Positions 28,081 to 37,162 are shown, counted from the stretch's first letter. The stretch is 64,000 bases of DNA from Streptomyces oceani (GCF_001751245.1 NZ_LJGU01000149.1:22673-86672); one strand, 5' to 3'. Numbers and translations: made by a program. The notes: generated by a model from the sequence alone, not told the origin.

Positions 28081-28485
28081 TCAGTGGTTCGGCGGCTCGC
28101 TGTGAACCCCCGCGTGACACCGGTCGAACAGGTGGCCTGCGAGCCCGGCCAGCACGAGACCGACCGCGATGACGAGGCCCTGCCCGAGCGCGATGCCGAA
28201 ACCCAGCCCCAGCAGAGCGAGCACCAGCAGCACCCAGGCGACACGACGCTCGTACCACGCGACAGGAGCGGGGCCGGGGGCAGCGGGGCGGCGGGGCCGA
28301 GGACTCGATGGGACCGGCGTGGCCGGTGGACCTTCCACACCGGCCACTTCCCGGTCGTCACCCACGTCCTGTTCCGGAATCCGACCCTGTGCTCGGGCGT
28401 CGGCCTCGAGATCCCGGAAGAGGTCGGGGGCGGCACGTCGCAGTTCGGCCTCGAGTTCGTCGAGACGGTCGTCGTGGTGTGCCAT
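28081..28485 (-). CDS. DUF3040 family small membrane protein
   Basis: 134 residues from ATG 28485, which follows a strong AGGAGGGG. The N-terminus (DRLDELEAELRRAAPDLFRDLE) is the conserved helical start of actinobacterial DUF3040 proteins. A Pro-rich linker and a membrane hairpin of two helices (about 75-93 and 98-115) follow. The tail ends CHAGVHSEPPNH. Function of the family is unknown; abundant in Streptomyces and often near envelope genes. Confidence 0.8.
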   Translation of the reverse strand: MAHHDDRLDELEAELRRAAPDLFRDLEADARAQGRIPEQDVGDDREVAGVEGPPATPVPSSPRPRRPAAPGPAPVAWYERRVAWVLLVLALLGLGFGIALGQGLVIAVGLVLAGLAGHLFDRCHAGVHSEPPNH

Positions 28486-29127
28486 GACCCCTCCTTTCCG
28501 GCACGTCGGTATGTGCCAGCGCTGGTTGGATCCGGGGCGATGCCGCGCGAACTCATCGGCGTCTCCTCGGCAGCCAGACAGCGGGTCGACAGATCGGCGC
28601 GCGGGCACGGACGGGCGCGTCAGGTCAACTCGCGGTCAGGCCAGCGGGATCGTGGAAGGCTGACCGGCGCGCCGCCAACCTCGCTCCCCACTCTGGGCGA
28701 CCGGCCGACAGTACCGCTATGGGGACTGGCACCCATATTCGGGCGGCCCAGGCACGCATTTCCGTGCGGGTCTCCGCGCGCGAAGCAGCCGCCGACGTCC
28801 TCGCCCCGGCTCGTACGACACGCTCCGGAGTCGTGCTCCTCCGACGGGTCACCGGTGCTACGCGCTGTGCCGGGCACACTCCACCGCATCAGCACCGCTC
28901 GCGCGGCGGCCGGGGTCGGCCTTCACTGGAAGGACGGCACCGCACGACGGCGTCGCGGGCCGTCCCCGAAAGCCGGGTACGAAGAGTTCCCAACCGAAGT
29001 CCCGGTGACTACGGTCCAGACACCGTGTCCGCAACCCGGACAGCGAACCCGTACTGCGAACCCGGCCACCGATCAACGCCGTTGCCACCGCTAGGCGTTC
29101 CTGTCCGCCACCGGAAGGATGTCGCAC
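28486..29127. other. Intergenic region before the M28 peptidase
   Basis: 642 bp between divergent genes. Long open frames cross it but they are shadows without start signals. No RNA gene or hairpin stood out. It should contain promoters for both 28485 (leftward) and 29128 (rightward). Confidence 0.45.
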
Positions 29128-30759
29128 GTGCCCGACGCACCTCGCCCACAACGCAGCCGCGGAAGACGCAGCAGACGCCAGGCCGTCGCCGCCCTCGCCG
29201 CCACCGCCCTCGCCACCCCGCTGCTCCTCGCCGCCTCCGCCGGCCCCGCCACGGCCGGTCCGGACACCGGGAACGCCCGTGCCGCCGGAAACACCGGAAA
29301 GGCCGGGAACACCGGAAACGCCGAGCGCCTGGCCAAGGAACTGGTCGAACGTGCCGACGCGAAGAGCGCGATGAAGCACATGAAGGTCTTCCAGGCCATC
29401 GCGAACCACAGCGACGACAACCGCGCGGCCGGCGCGAAGGGCCACGAGCGCTCCGCCAAGTACGCCGGCACCCTGCTGCGTCTCGCCGGATACGACGTGA
29501 CCTACCAGGACTTCGAGTTCACCTACCGGGAGACGCTGGCCGAGCGGATGAAGGTGCTCACGCCGAACGAGCGCGACGTCTCCGTGAACCTCATGACGTA
29601 CACCAAGAGCACTCCCGAGGGCGGGACCGAGGCCGCGATCGCCGCCGTACCCCCGGACGACAGCACCGGCTGTCAGGCCGCGGACTACGCGGACGGCGAC
29701 TACCAGGGCAAGATCGCGCTGATCCGTCGCGGTGCCTGCAGCTTCGCCGAGAAGCAGGCCATGGCCGCGGACGCGGGCGCGAGCGCGGCGCTCATCTACA
29801 ACAACGAGAAGGGGGAGTTGAGCGGCACCCTCGGCAGCCCCGACGCGAGCCGCGTCCCCACGGGCGGGGTGTCCCAGAAGGACGGCGAGGCCCTCGCCGC
29901 CGAGGCCGCGAAGGGCGAGGTCACCGTCAACCTCGAGATTCGCGAGCTCCAGGAGAAGCGCAGCACCCCGAACGTCATCGCCGAGACTCCCGGCGGTGAC
30001 CCGGACAACGTGGTCATGCTCGGCGCGCATCTCGACTCGGTCACCGGCGGGCCCGGCAGCAACGACAACGCCTCCGGTTCGGCCGGACTCCTCGAGGCCG
30101 CGCTGGCGTACGCCCGCGCCGACAAGCAGGCCCCGGAGGGCGAGCAGGGCAACAAGGTGCGGTTCGCGCTGTGGACCGCCGAGGAGGTCGGCCTGGTCGG
30201 CTCAGAGCACTACGTGTCCGAGCTGTCCGAGAAGGAGCGTGAGCAGATCGCGCTCTACCTGAACTTCGACATGATCGCCTCGCCCAACCACGGCCTGTTC
30301 GTCTACGACGGTGACGACTCGGACGGGGTCGGCGCCGGACCGGGACCCGAGGGCTCCGCCCAACTGGAGCGCGACATCAACGAGTTCATGCGCTCCCAGG
30401 GCAACGAACCGCGCGGCACCGACTTCACGGGCCGCTCCGACTACGGACCGTTCATCGAGGTCGGCATCCCCTCCGGCGGCACCTTCACCGGGGCGGAGGG
30501 CATCAAGTCGAAGGAGGAGCAGCGGCTCTGGGGCGGCGAGGCCGGGGAGGCGTACGACAGCTGCTATCACCAGGCGTGCGACGACCTGGACAACCTGTCC
30601 ATGAAGGCGTTCGACGCCAACATCGACGTCATCGCCGACGCCGTGGGCACGTACGCCTGGGACACCAGCGGCCTCCAGCAGCCGGCACCGAAGCAGGCCA
30701 GCGAGCGGACGGCGGGCAGCACCGAGGCACCGCACGGACACCACCACAACACGCGGTGA
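29128..30759 (+). CDS. Secreted M28 family aminopeptidase with PA domain
   Basis: 543 residues from GTG 29128 (GGAAGG 9 bases upstream; the in-frame ATG 29119 would abut that site). Sec or Tat-like signal peptide: basic RSRGRRSRRQ, hydrophobic AVAALAATALATPLLLAASA, cleavage near ATAG. A PA (protease-associated) domain (about 145-275) is followed by an M28 zinc domain. Candidate ligands are His in LGAHLDSV, Asp in GSNDNASG, Glu-Glu in TAEEVGL, Asp in NFDMIASP and His in CYHQACDD. This is the Streptomyces-type extracellular aminopeptidase that removes N-terminal hydrophobic residues; calcium is often bound. The tail is His-rich (HGHHHNTR). Monocistronic. Confidence 0.92.
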   Translation: MPDAPRPQRSRGRRSRRQAVAALAATALATPLLLAASAGPATAGPDTGNARAAGNTGKAGNTGNAERLAKELVERADAKSAMKHMKVFQAIANHSDDNRAAGAKGHERSAKYAGTLLRLAGYDVTYQDFEFTYRETLAERMKVLTPNERDVSVNLMTYTKSTPEGGTEAAIAAVPPDDSTGCQAADYADGDYQGKIALIRRGACSFAEKQAMAADAGASAALIYNNEKGELSGTLGSPDASRVPTGGVSQKDGEALAAEAAKGEVTVNLEIRELQEKRSTPNVIAETPGGDPDNVVMLGAHLDSVTGGPGSNDNASGSAGLLEAALAYARADKQAPEGEQGNKVRFALWTAEEVGLVGSEHYVSELSEKEREQIALYLNFDMIASPNHGLFVYDGDDSDGVGAGPGPEGSAQLERDINEFMRSQGNEPRGTDFTGRSDYGPFIEVGIPSGGTFTGAEGIKSKEEQRLWGGEAGEAYDSCYHQACDDLDNLSMKAFDANIDVIADAVGTYAWDTSGLQQPAPKQASERTAGSTEAPHGHHHNTR

Positions 30760-30972
30760 CCTGATCACGCGGTAGCCGGGTAGCCCGATAGCCCGGTGGT
30801 GCGATACCGCCGGCCGGGCGGTGGTGGGGCCGATCCGTCGCCCGCCATCGCCCGGCGCCCGGCCGTCCGTACGGTCCGCGCGGGCACCGGTATCGATCCG
30901 ACGGCGCGACCGGATCGGCGCAGCGGGAAGGTACGGCTGCGCCTGACACCGCTTGGCCGGTAGGCTTTCCGT

Positions 30973-31269
30973 GTGATCTTCAAGCGAATCGGAAACGGGC
31001 GGCCGTATCCCGAGCACGGCCGGGGGAACACCCGCGAGTGGGCGGACGTGGCCCCACGCCCGGTGCGTCTTGATCAGCTGGTCACCACCAAGGGGCAGCT
31101 GGATCTGGAGACCCTGCTGGCCGAGGACTCGACCTTCTACGGTGACCTGTTCGCCCACGTCGTGAAGTGGCAGGGCGATCTCTACCTCGAGGACGGGCTC
31201 CACCGCGCCGTACGGGCGGCGCTGCAACAGCGCCAGGTGCTGCACGCCCGGGTGCTGGAGATGGACTGA
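30973..31269 (+). CDS. VapB-family antitoxin-like conserved protein
   Basis: 98 residues. The sequence (RPVRLDQLVTTKGQLDLETL, then FYGDLFAHVVKWQGDLYLE) is very highly conserved among streptomycetes, where as I recall it is annotated as a VapB-family antitoxin. No VapC-like PIN toxin follows, so a toxin-antitoxin function is doubtful and a housekeeping role seems more likely. GTG 30973 has no Shine-Dalgarno sequence; a TAGGCT -10 element ends 6 bases before it, so the mRNA is probably leaderless. Upstream gap 30760-30972 holds no gene. Confidence 0.75.
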   Translation: MIFKRIGNGRPYPEHGRGNTREWADVAPRPVRLDQLVTTKGQLDLETLLAEDSTFYGDLFAHVVKWQGDLYLEDGLHRAVRAALQQRQVLHARVLEMD

Positions 31270-31380
31270 AGCGCGTCCGGCGCGGCGACCAACTCCCGGA
31301 TGGACCAAATATGACGGCCATTCCGGCCGGTCTTTGATCATTTAGTAGGCATTGCCGCCACTCCGGATTACTGTGCGCTC

Positions 31381-32079
31381 ATGAGCATGCTCACTCCCCC
31401 CGGCATGGGCGGTCAGTACCGGATCAAAGGTGACCGCTACCCCCGCATGCGCCCGCCGCGCAACCGTCGTCGGTTCGTCTTCGCCTCGGCCGGCACGGTC
31501 ATCACGCTGAGCCTGATCAGCTGGGGGACGTTCCAGCTCATCGACGTCTTCTCGGCCAACGGCGGCGGCTCGGCGCAGGCCGCGGGTCAGCACGACGGAA
31601 AGTGCGCCACGACGGACGGCAAGGGGAATTCCGGAACGGCGGGGGCGGCGGCCGGACAGGGCGCCGCGGACGCGTCGGCGGCCCAACGCGGCGGGCTGCC
31701 GAAGCCCGACGAGATCACCGTGAACGTGCTCAACGCCACCAAACGCAGCGGCCTCGCCGCCGACACCGCGGACAAGCTGGAGAAGCGCGGCTTCACCATC
31801 GGTGACGTCGCCAACGCGCCGGCCTCCCTCGACCAGCAGGTCAAGAAGCCCGGCCTGCTCATCGGCGCGACGGGCAAGCAGATCAAGGGCAGCTTCCAGG
31901 TCCTGGGCAGCCATCTCGAGGGCGAGGACACCCGTCGCGACAACCGCGACGACGAGGACGTCGACCTGGTCATCGGTGACGGCTTCGACGGGCTCACCAC
32001 GAAGCGGGACGCCGAGCGAGCCGTCGCCGCCCTGACGGAGCCGGACCAGCCGTCACCCAGGCCCTCACGGTCCTGCTGA
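31381..32079 (+). CDS. LytR C-terminal (LytR_C) domain protein, membrane-anchored
   Basis: 232 residues. A short basic cytosolic N-terminus (RMRPPRNRRRF), one membrane helix (about 32-52) and a Gly/Ala-rich linker come first. An outer LytR_C domain (about 112-225) follows, with ITVNVLNATKRSGLA and DVDLVIGDGFDGL. LytR_C domains are found on or beside LCP proteins that attach polymers to peptidoglycan; this protein lacks the LCP catalytic part. A TACTGT hexamer lies 6 bases before the ATG, again suggesting a leaderless mRNA. Conserved position next to upp in Streptomyces. Confidence 0.85.
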   Translation: MSMLTPPGMGGQYRIKGDRYPRMRPPRNRRRFVFASAGTVITLSLISWGTFQLIDVFSANGGGSAQAAGQHDGKCATTDGKGNSGTAGAAAGQGAADASAAQRGGLPKPDEITVNVLNATKRSGLAADTADKLEKRGFTIGDVANAPASLDQQVKKPGLLIGATGKQIKGSFQVLGSHLEGEDTRRDNRDDEDVDLVIGDGFDGLTTKRDAERAVAALTEPDQPSPRPSRSC

Positions 32080-32171
32080 CCCGCGCGGCCGGACCGCCAC
32101 GGCAGCAAAGCGAGGGCGCGCGCCCGCCAGCGGAACCGTACGCCAACCGGCCGATACCCGGCCTCCGACGC

Positions 32172-32807
32172 TCAGCCCGCGGTGCCGTACATCCGGTCGC
32201 CCGCGTCGCCCAGCCCCGGCACGATGAAACCATGCTCGTCCAGTCGGCTGTCCACGGACGCCGTGACGACCGTGACCGGCGTACCCGCCAACTCCCGCTC
32301 CATCAGGGCCACTCCCTCCGGCGCCGCCAGCAGGCAGAGCGCCGTCACGTCGTCGGCGCCCCGCGAGATCAGCTCCTGGATGCCCGCGACCAGCGTGCCA
32401 CCGGTGGCGAGCATCGGGTCCAGTGCGTACACCTGGCGCCCGGAGAGGTCGTCCGGCATCCGGCTCGCGTAGGTGGACGGCTGCAGGGTGTCCTCGTCCC
32501 GGATCATCCCGAGGAAGCCGACCTCGGCGGTCGGCAACAGCCGCACCATGCCCTCCAGCATGCCCAGTCCCGCTCGCAGGATGGGCACCACCATGGGACG
32601 CGGATGGGACAGCCGTACCCCGGTCGTGGTCGTGACCGGGGTGCTGATCTCCACCGGATCCGTACGCACGTCACGCGTCGCCTCGTACGCGAGCAGGGTC
32701 ACCAGCTCGTCGGCCAGCCGCCGGAACGTCGGCGAGTCCGTGCGCGCGTCGCGCAGCGTCGTGAGTTTGTGCGCGACCAGCGGGTGGTCGACAACGTGAA
32801 GGCGCAT
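32172..32807 (-). CDS. upp: Uracil phosphoribosyltransferase
   Basis: 211 residues, full length. Converts uracil and PRPP to UMP in pyrimidine salvage. The start MRLHVVDHPLVAHKLT and the PRPP-binding motif YALDPMLATGGT are diagnostic, as are HPRPMVVPILRAGLGM and the uracil-binding end GDAGDRMYGT. ATG 32807 is chosen over an in-frame upstream start because it matches the family's N-terminus. No Shine-Dalgarno sequence precedes it; TACCGT lies 7 bases upstream, compatible with a leaderless mRNA. Divergent from the small gene at 32901. Confidence 0.96.
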   Translation of the reverse strand: MRLHVVDHPLVAHKLTTLRDARTDSPTFRRLADELVTLLAYEATRDVRTDPVEISTPVTTTTGVRLSHPRPMVVPILRAGLGMLEGMVRLLPTAEVGFLGMIRDEDTLQPSTYASRMPDDLSGRQVYALDPMLATGGTLVAGIQELISRGADDVTALCLLAAPEGVALMERELAGTPVTVVTASVDSRLDEHGFIVPGLGDAGDRMYGTAG

Positions 32808-32900
32808 GGCGTCGACGGTAACGGAGAGCCCATGGCGGATCAGCACTGGCGTCCCGACCGGCGGCGAGGGAGGGTGGAGGCGCGTCCCCGGAGGTGGCAA

Positions 32901-33098
32901 ATGCCCGATTCGCCGAGTACGGACGGGCGCGATGCCGGGGACGGCCGTCCCGTCGTCGACCCGGAGCGCCTGCGCCGCAGGGCCCGCTTCCTGCGGGAGC
33001 TGCGCGAGGCGAAGGAACTGCGGGAGCGCGTACAGCCGCGCCGCGCCCGAGTGGCACGTATGCGGCAGCAGCTACGAATGCGGACGTTTCGCTGGTGA
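32901..33098 (+). CDS. Small basic conserved protein (65 aa)
   Basis: Start ATG 32901 has GGAGGT 6 bases upstream. After an acidic N-terminus the protein is helical and strongly basic (RLRRRARFLRELREAKELRE, RMRQQLRMRTFRW). I recall similar small proteins ending MRTFRW in other streptomycetes at the same place between upp and tadA. No known domain; nucleic-acid binding is possible given the charge. No membrane segment. Confidence 0.65.
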   Translation: MPDSPSTDGRDAGDGRPVVDPERLRRRARFLRELREAKELRERVQPRRARVARMRQQLRMRTFRW

Positions 33099-33251
33099 CG
33101 CGCGCCACCACGGGCCCGGTTCGGGACAACACCCGCACGACGCACGCGCCAAGAGGCTCCGTGCGGCGCCGGTTTCTGCCACGATTCGAAGAGGGCGGGG
33201 CGTGGGTCCTCGCCGGCACTCGGACACACGGAAACCAGTGGGAGAGTCACG

Positions 33252-33791
33252 GTGTATTTCGCCGCACTGCTCGCTCGCACCGAAGACGGGTGGGAAGCGA
33301 GTGATACGGAACTCGATGATGTGGAGACCCTCGCCGACCTCGCTGACCTGGCCCGGGAGGCCGCGTCCGAGGACGAGCCGGTGCTGCTCTGCATCGAACA
33401 GGACGGCACCTGGTTCGGTGTCGTTCGCGTCGACGGTGAGGACGACCCCCGGGTCTTCGTCTCCGACGCCGCAGCCGCCCTGCGCAGCTCGTACGGGGAG
33501 ATCCTGCTCTCCGACGAACTGCTCGACCGCGAGCCGGACGACCCGACCGCGCTCGACCAACTGGTCGACCTGGACGGTACGGAGGACGGCGAGCCGACGG
33601 ACGAGGACGACGGCCCGGACGCCGACGCCGACGACGCCAGCGCGGTGCCGGCCGGCCCGCTGGGCGACGCGGAGCTGCTGACCGACCTGGGCATGGAGGA
33701 GAAGGACCTGCTCAACCTCACCTCCGGGGACGCCCTCTCCTCGATCGCCGACGCGCTGGGCTGTACGGACGTGCTGGAGGCGGTACGTTAG
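33252..33791 (+). CDS. tRNA adenosine deaminase-associated protein
   Basis: 179 residues, GTG start with GGGAGAG upstream. A very acidic protein beginning MYFAALLARTEDGWEASDTEL and ending ALGCTDVLEAV, characteristic of the actinobacterial family that always precedes tadA. The middle has an Asp/Glu-rich disordered stretch (TDEDDGPDADADDAS). The gap to tadA is 39 bp, so they are co-transcribed. Its exact job is not known; a role in TadA folding or tRNA presentation has been assumed from linkage. Confidence 0.88.
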   Translation: MYFAALLARTEDGWEASDTELDDVETLADLADLAREAASEDEPVLLCIEQDGTWFGVVRVDGEDDPRVFVSDAAAALRSSYGEILLSDELLDREPDDPTALDQLVDLDGTEDGEPTDEDDGPDADADDASAVPAGPLGDAELLTDLGMEEKDLLNLTSGDALSSIADALGCTDVLEAVR

Positions 33792-33830
33792 CGGCGCGCC
33801 GCACAGGCCAGCCCTCGACCCCGGGAACAG

Positions 33831-34388
33831 ATGACCGAGCACGCACCCGAGACCCCCTCCGAACCGGCCGCTGAGCCGCCCGGTGGGCGCACCAGTCGGC
33901 ACGGCCCGGCGCCCGATCCCGTACGGGACCCGTGGCTGGACCCGATGGGACTCGCGCTGGAGGAGGCCGTACGTGCCACGGCGGGCGGCGACGTCCCGGT
34001 CGGCGCGGTGCTGCTCGGGCCGGACGGCGCGGTGCTCGGGCGGGGCCACAACGAGCGGGAGGCCAACGGCGATCCCACCGCGCACGCCGAGGTGCTGGCC
34101 ATCCGGGGCGCGGCTCGGGCACTCGGCGGCTGGCGGCTGCACGGTTGCACGCTGCTCGTCACGCTGGAGCCGTGCACGATGTGCGCGGGGGCCGCAGTGC
34201 TCGCCCGGCTGCGACGGGTGGTCTACGGCGCCCGCGACGACAAGGCGGGGGCTGCGGGATCGCTGTGGGACGTGGTGCGGGACCGGCGGCTGAACCACCG
34301 CCCGGAGGTGATCTGCGGGGTGCGCGAGGAGGAGTGCGGGCGGCTGCTGACGGACTTCTTCCGCGGCGCGGGCGACCGGGACGGCTGA
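33831..34388 (+). CDS. tadA: tRNA-specific adenosine-34 deaminase
   Basis: 185 residues. Deaminates A34 to inosine in tRNA-Arg(ACG), allowing one tRNA to read CGU/CGC/CGA. Zinc site: HAE (85-87, catalytic Glu87) and PCTMC (Cys115, Cys118). A 35-residue Pro/Glu-rich N-terminal extension precedes the core DPWLDPMGLALEEA. The substrate tRNA-Arg(ACG) is encoded at 63272-63344 in this same window. Followed by tRNA-Ser, as in S. coelicolor. Confidence 0.95.
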   Translation: MTEHAPETPSEPAAEPPGGRTSRHGPAPDPVRDPWLDPMGLALEEAVRATAGGDVPVGAVLLGPDGAVLGRGHNEREANGDPTAHAEVLAIRGAARALGGWRLHGCTLLVTLEPCTMCAGAAVLARLRRVVYGARDDKAGAAGSLWDVVRDRRLNHRPEVICGVREEECGRLLTDFFRGAGDRDG

Positions 34389-34450
34389 GGCTCCGCCGCC
34401 GCTGGGCACCGATTTCGACTCACGGCTTCCCGTGGGATACGCTTCCTCGC

Positions 34451-34535
34451 GGTAGCGTGTCCGAGCGGCCGAAGGAGCTCGCCTCGAAAGCGAGTGAGGG
34501 GCAACCCTCCGTGGGTTCAAATCCCACCGCTACCG
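34451..34535 (+). tRNA. tRNA-Ser (anticodon CGA)
   Basis: 85 bases, class II with a long variable arm. Acceptor GGTAGCG / CGCTACC, discriminator G, anticodon stem CTCGC/GCGAG with loop CTCGAAA giving CGA (reads UCG), T-loop GGTTCAAATCC. CCA is not encoded. Confidence 0.96.
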
Positions 34536-34540
34536 CAGGT

Positions 34541-34578
34541 CAGTGGGGTGGGACTCGTCCGCGAGTCCCACCCCACTG
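34541..34578 (+). terminator. Terminator of tRNA-Ser
   Basis: Perfect 17-bp stem CAGTGGGGTGGGACTCG / CGAGTCCCACCCCACTG with a 4-base loop, 5 bases after the tRNA. Confidence 0.85.
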
Positions 34579-34659
34579 CGCGTGGGTCTCAGTTGGGCCT
34601 TCGACCTTGACCAAGGTCCCCGATCCGGGCTGTCTCGGCTGCGAGTCGGGCGGTGTCGG

Positions 34660-35079
34660 CTAACCGGAACAGCAGGGATCGCCTGCCAGCGCGGGGCTCT
34701 CGCCCATCTCCTCGGCGTCGGCCTTCACGACGTAGACCTCCCATGGTTCCCGCCCCGGGCCGTGGACCCACACCTTGTCCTGGAGCGCGTAGCAGCAGGA
34801 GGTGTCGTTCTCCTCGAAAGTCGCCAGGCCCGCTTCCTTGAGGCGTTGGGTGGCGGCGGCGACCTGCGGGTCCTCCTCGACCTCGACGCCGAGATGATCC
34901 AACCGCGTGTCCTGTTCCGCCTCACCTTCGATCAGGACCAGTTTGAGCGGCGGCTCCGTGATCGCGAAGTTGGCGTATCCGGGACGGCGCTTGGCTGGTT
35001 CGACGCCGAAGAGCTTGGAGTAGAAGGTCACTGATCCTTCCAGGTCGGCAACGTTCAGGGCGAGCTGCAAACGTGACAT
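34660..35079 (-). CDS. arsI: ArsI/CadI-family vicinal-oxygen-chelate protein (organoarsenical C-As lyase)
   Basis: 139 residues from ATG 35079 (GGGAGG upstream). Members use Fe(II) and O2 to cleave the carbon-arsenic bond of methylarsenite or aromatic arsenicals. The vicinal pair Cys95-Cys96 (NDTSCCYALQ) binds trivalent arsenic. Gln5, His62 (LDHLGVEVEED) and Glu114 (WEVYVV) have the spacing I recall for the ArsI iron ligands. A second Cys pair ends the protein (GDPCCSG). Divergent from arsR-acr3 with an operator candidate in between, so induced by arsenic. CadI (cadmium-induced protein) is the alternative label for the same family. Confidence 0.88.
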   Translation of the reverse strand: MSRLQLALNVADLEGSVTFYSKLFGVEPAKRRPGYANFAITEPPLKLVLIEGEAEQDTRLDHLGVEVEEDPQVAAATQRLKEAGLATFEENDTSCCYALQDKVWVHGPGREPWEVYVVKADAEEMGESPALAGDPCCSG

Positions 35080-35102
35080 GGCAAGCCTCCCAAACAGGCT
35101 GT

Positions 35103-35124
35103 ATTGACATCCTTCAATGTCGAG
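35103..35124. promoter_or_regulatory. ArsR operator candidate
   Basis: TTGACATCCTTCAATGTCGA has inverted arms GACAT / ATGTC and overlaps a TTGACA -35-like element in the 81-bp space between divergent arsI and arsR, the expected place for ArsR repression of both directions. Confidence 0.5.
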
Positions 35125-35160
35125 CTTGCCGCTCTCATCGAAAAACGTCAACATAGAAGC

Positions 35161-35565
35161 ATGTCGAAACAAGAGCTTGAGGTCGTCGGCCCAGATGTCG
35201 AGGGATGTTGCCCAGCACTGCTGACCGCACCCCTGGACGAGGAACAGGCTGAGGCGCTGGCGAAGGTGTTCAAGGCCCTGGGGGACCCGATCCGGCTGCG
35301 ACTGCTGTCGATGATCGCCTCAAGGGCGGGCGGGGAGGTGTGCGTCTGCGATCTGACTCCGCACTTCGACCTGTCCCAGCCGACCGTCTCCCACCACCTC
35401 AAGCTGCTGCGGCAGGCAGGCCTGATCGGTTGTGAACGTCGCGGGACGTGGGTGTACTACTGGCTGTTGCCGGAGACGACCGACCAGCTCGCGGGAATTC
35501 TGACCCGCCCCGCCGGTCAGCCCCTGCCCGAGCCCGTCGACGTGGCCTCCGGAGCCGCCTCGTGA
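35161..35565 (+). CDS. arsR: ArsR/SmtB-family arsenic-responsive repressor
   Basis: 134 residues from ATG 35161. Winged-helix core: DPIRLRLLSMIAS, the metal-sensing CVCDL before the recognition helix (FDLSQPTVSHHLKLLRQAG), wing RRGTWVYYWL. Cys in CVCDL plus the N-terminal GCCPAL are likely As(III) ligands. Arsenite binding should release the operator and induce arsI and acr3. The stop overlaps the acr3 start (GTGA). Confidence 0.93.
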   Translation: MSKQELEVVGPDVEGCCPALLTAPLDEEQAEALAKVFKALGDPIRLRLLSMIASRAGGEVCVCDLTPHFDLSQPTVSHHLKLLRQAGLIGCERRGTWVYYWLLPETTDQLAGILTRPAGQPLPEPVDVASGAAS

Positions 35566-36674
35566 CCGCGGAAACCAGCACGGCGGCAGGACCTGTCGCG
35601 GCCCGACTGTCATTTCTGGACCGCTTCCTCGCGGCATGGATTCTGCTGGCAATGGCCAGCGGTCTCGTCCTCGGGCGCCTCGCTCCCGGACTGGGAGACG
35701 CGTTGGCGAGGGTGACGGTCACCGGCGTCTCGTTGCCGATCGCGTTCGGTCTGCTGGTGATGATGTACCCGGTCCTGGCCAAGGTCCGCTATGACCGTCT
35801 GGACACCGTCACTCGTGATCGCCGCCTGCTGATCCCCTCGTTGGTGATCAACTGGCTCGTCGGCCCGGCCGTCATGTTCGCCCTGGCGTGGCTCTTCCTG
35901 CCGGACCTGCCGGAGTATCGGACCGGACTGATCATCGTGGGGCTGGCCCGCTGCATCGCCATGGTCATCATCTGGAACGACCTGGCCTGCGGTGACCGCG
36001 AGGCCGCCGCCGTGTTGGTCGCCCTGAACTCCGTCTTCCAGGTGCTGGCGTTCAGCCTGCTGGGCTGGTTCTATCTCTCCGTCCTGCCCGGCTGGCTCGG
36101 GCTGGAACAGACCGGGCTGAACGTCTCGGTGTGGGAGATCGCCCGTAGCGTGTTGATCTTCCTCGGCATCCCGCTGGCCGCGGGGTTCCTCACCCGTCGC
36201 TTCGGCGAACGGGCCCGGGGCCGCGTCTGGTACGAGACGAAGCTGATACCCCGCGTCGGCCCGTTCGCTCTGTGGGGGCTGCTGTTCACGATCGTCGTGC
36301 TGTTCGCCCTGCAGGGCGACGCGATCACCTCGCGTCCCCTGGACGTGGTCCGAATCGCGATCCCACTACTGGTGTACTTCGCCGTGGTGTGGGCTGGCTC
36401 CATGGTCGTCGGCCGCCTGGTGGGACTCGACTACCCCCGGGCCACCACACTGGCGTTCACCGCGGCGGGCAACAACTTCGAGCTGGCCATCGCGGTCGCC
36501 ATAGCCACCTTCGGCGCCACCTCAGGTCAGGCCCTCGCCGGAGTCGTCGGCCCCCTCATCGAGGTTCCCGTCCTGATCGGCCTCGTCTACGTCGCGCTGG
36601 CGGCCCGCAGGTACTTCCCCGATCCCCAACCCGTAGAACCGACAGCACCGCCGGGAGAGTCCGCCCGCGTCTGA
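35562..36674 (+). CDS. acr3: Arsenite efflux transporter, ACR3 family
   Basis: 370 residues, ten membrane helices. Exports arsenite from the cytosol. The family motif LARCIAMVIIWNDLACGD carries the essential Cys, and TAAGNNFELAIAVAIATFG is the second conserved block of ACR3 carriers. GTG start overlaps arsR, so it is expressed as arsR-acr3. No arsenate reductase (arsC) is adjacent; with arsI this cassette handles trivalent and organic arsenicals, leaving arsenate reduction to a gene elsewhere. Confidence 0.93.
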   Translation: MTAETSTAAGPVAARLSFLDRFLAAWILLAMASGLVLGRLAPGLGDALARVTVTGVSLPIAFGLLVMMYPVLAKVRYDRLDTVTRDRRLLIPSLVINWLVGPAVMFALAWLFLPDLPEYRTGLIIVGLARCIAMVIIWNDLACGDREAAAVLVALNSVFQVLAFSLLGWFYLSVLPGWLGLEQTGLNVSVWEIARSVLIFLGIPLAAGFLTRRFGERARGRVWYETKLIPRVGPFALWGLLFTIVVLFALQGDAITSRPLDVVRIAIPLLVYFAVVWAGSMVVGRLVGLDYPRATTLAFTAAGNNFELAIAVAIATFGATSGQALAGVVGPLIEVPVLIGLVYVALAARRYFPDPQPVEPTAPPGESARV

Positions 36675-37162
36675 TCCCGAAGCCGGCGGCGCGCTGCCAG
36701 GGGTCGCACAGGCGGTCGGTGCCCGAGAGCGAGGGAAGTCCCGCGCCTCGGGCGGAGCGTGCGGCCCCGAACCGAGCAGCGCCCGAGTGCGTTGGGAAGA
36801 ACGGCGCCGCTCGCATCATCCGTTACACACCCGCGTCTCCCATACCTGACGCCCCGTCAGGGCGCTCCGTCGCCGGAACGAGCGCTGCTGCTGCCGGAAG
36901 CGGCGGACCAAGTCAAGGCTTACTTGTCCGCGGTGTTTCCACTACGTTGACCGTCCAACCGCTTTGCCCTTGGGTCTCGTTCACAACGTACGGGGGAGGG
37001 CCTGGCAAGCAGTCGATCGACGAGCATCCGGAACAGCTCAGAACCCCTCCCGCGGCGGGTGGGATCAGTCCATCGCGAGATTGTCCGCCAGTTCCGTGAA
37101 ACACGGGAAGTGCTGCACCAGCAGGCCCTCCGCCCGACGCTGCCGGACGGATCTCACCAAGA
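36675..37162. other. Non-coding, possibly degenerate region downstream of acr3
   Basis: About 490 bp with no acceptable gene on either strand. Local A/T increase at 36915-36990. The region leads into the hydrolase relic and probably marks the end of the inserted arsenic segment. Confidence 0.5.

Noticed and set aside
27733..29100. Long open frames on both strands around the DUF3040 gene
   Set aside because: They arise from GC-rich codon bias, lack ribosome binding sites and overlap the well supported gene at 28081-28485.
30973..31269. Complete VapBC toxin-antitoxin module
   Set aside because: The following gene is a LytR_C membrane protein, not a PIN-domain toxin; only the antitoxin-like family name suggests the module.
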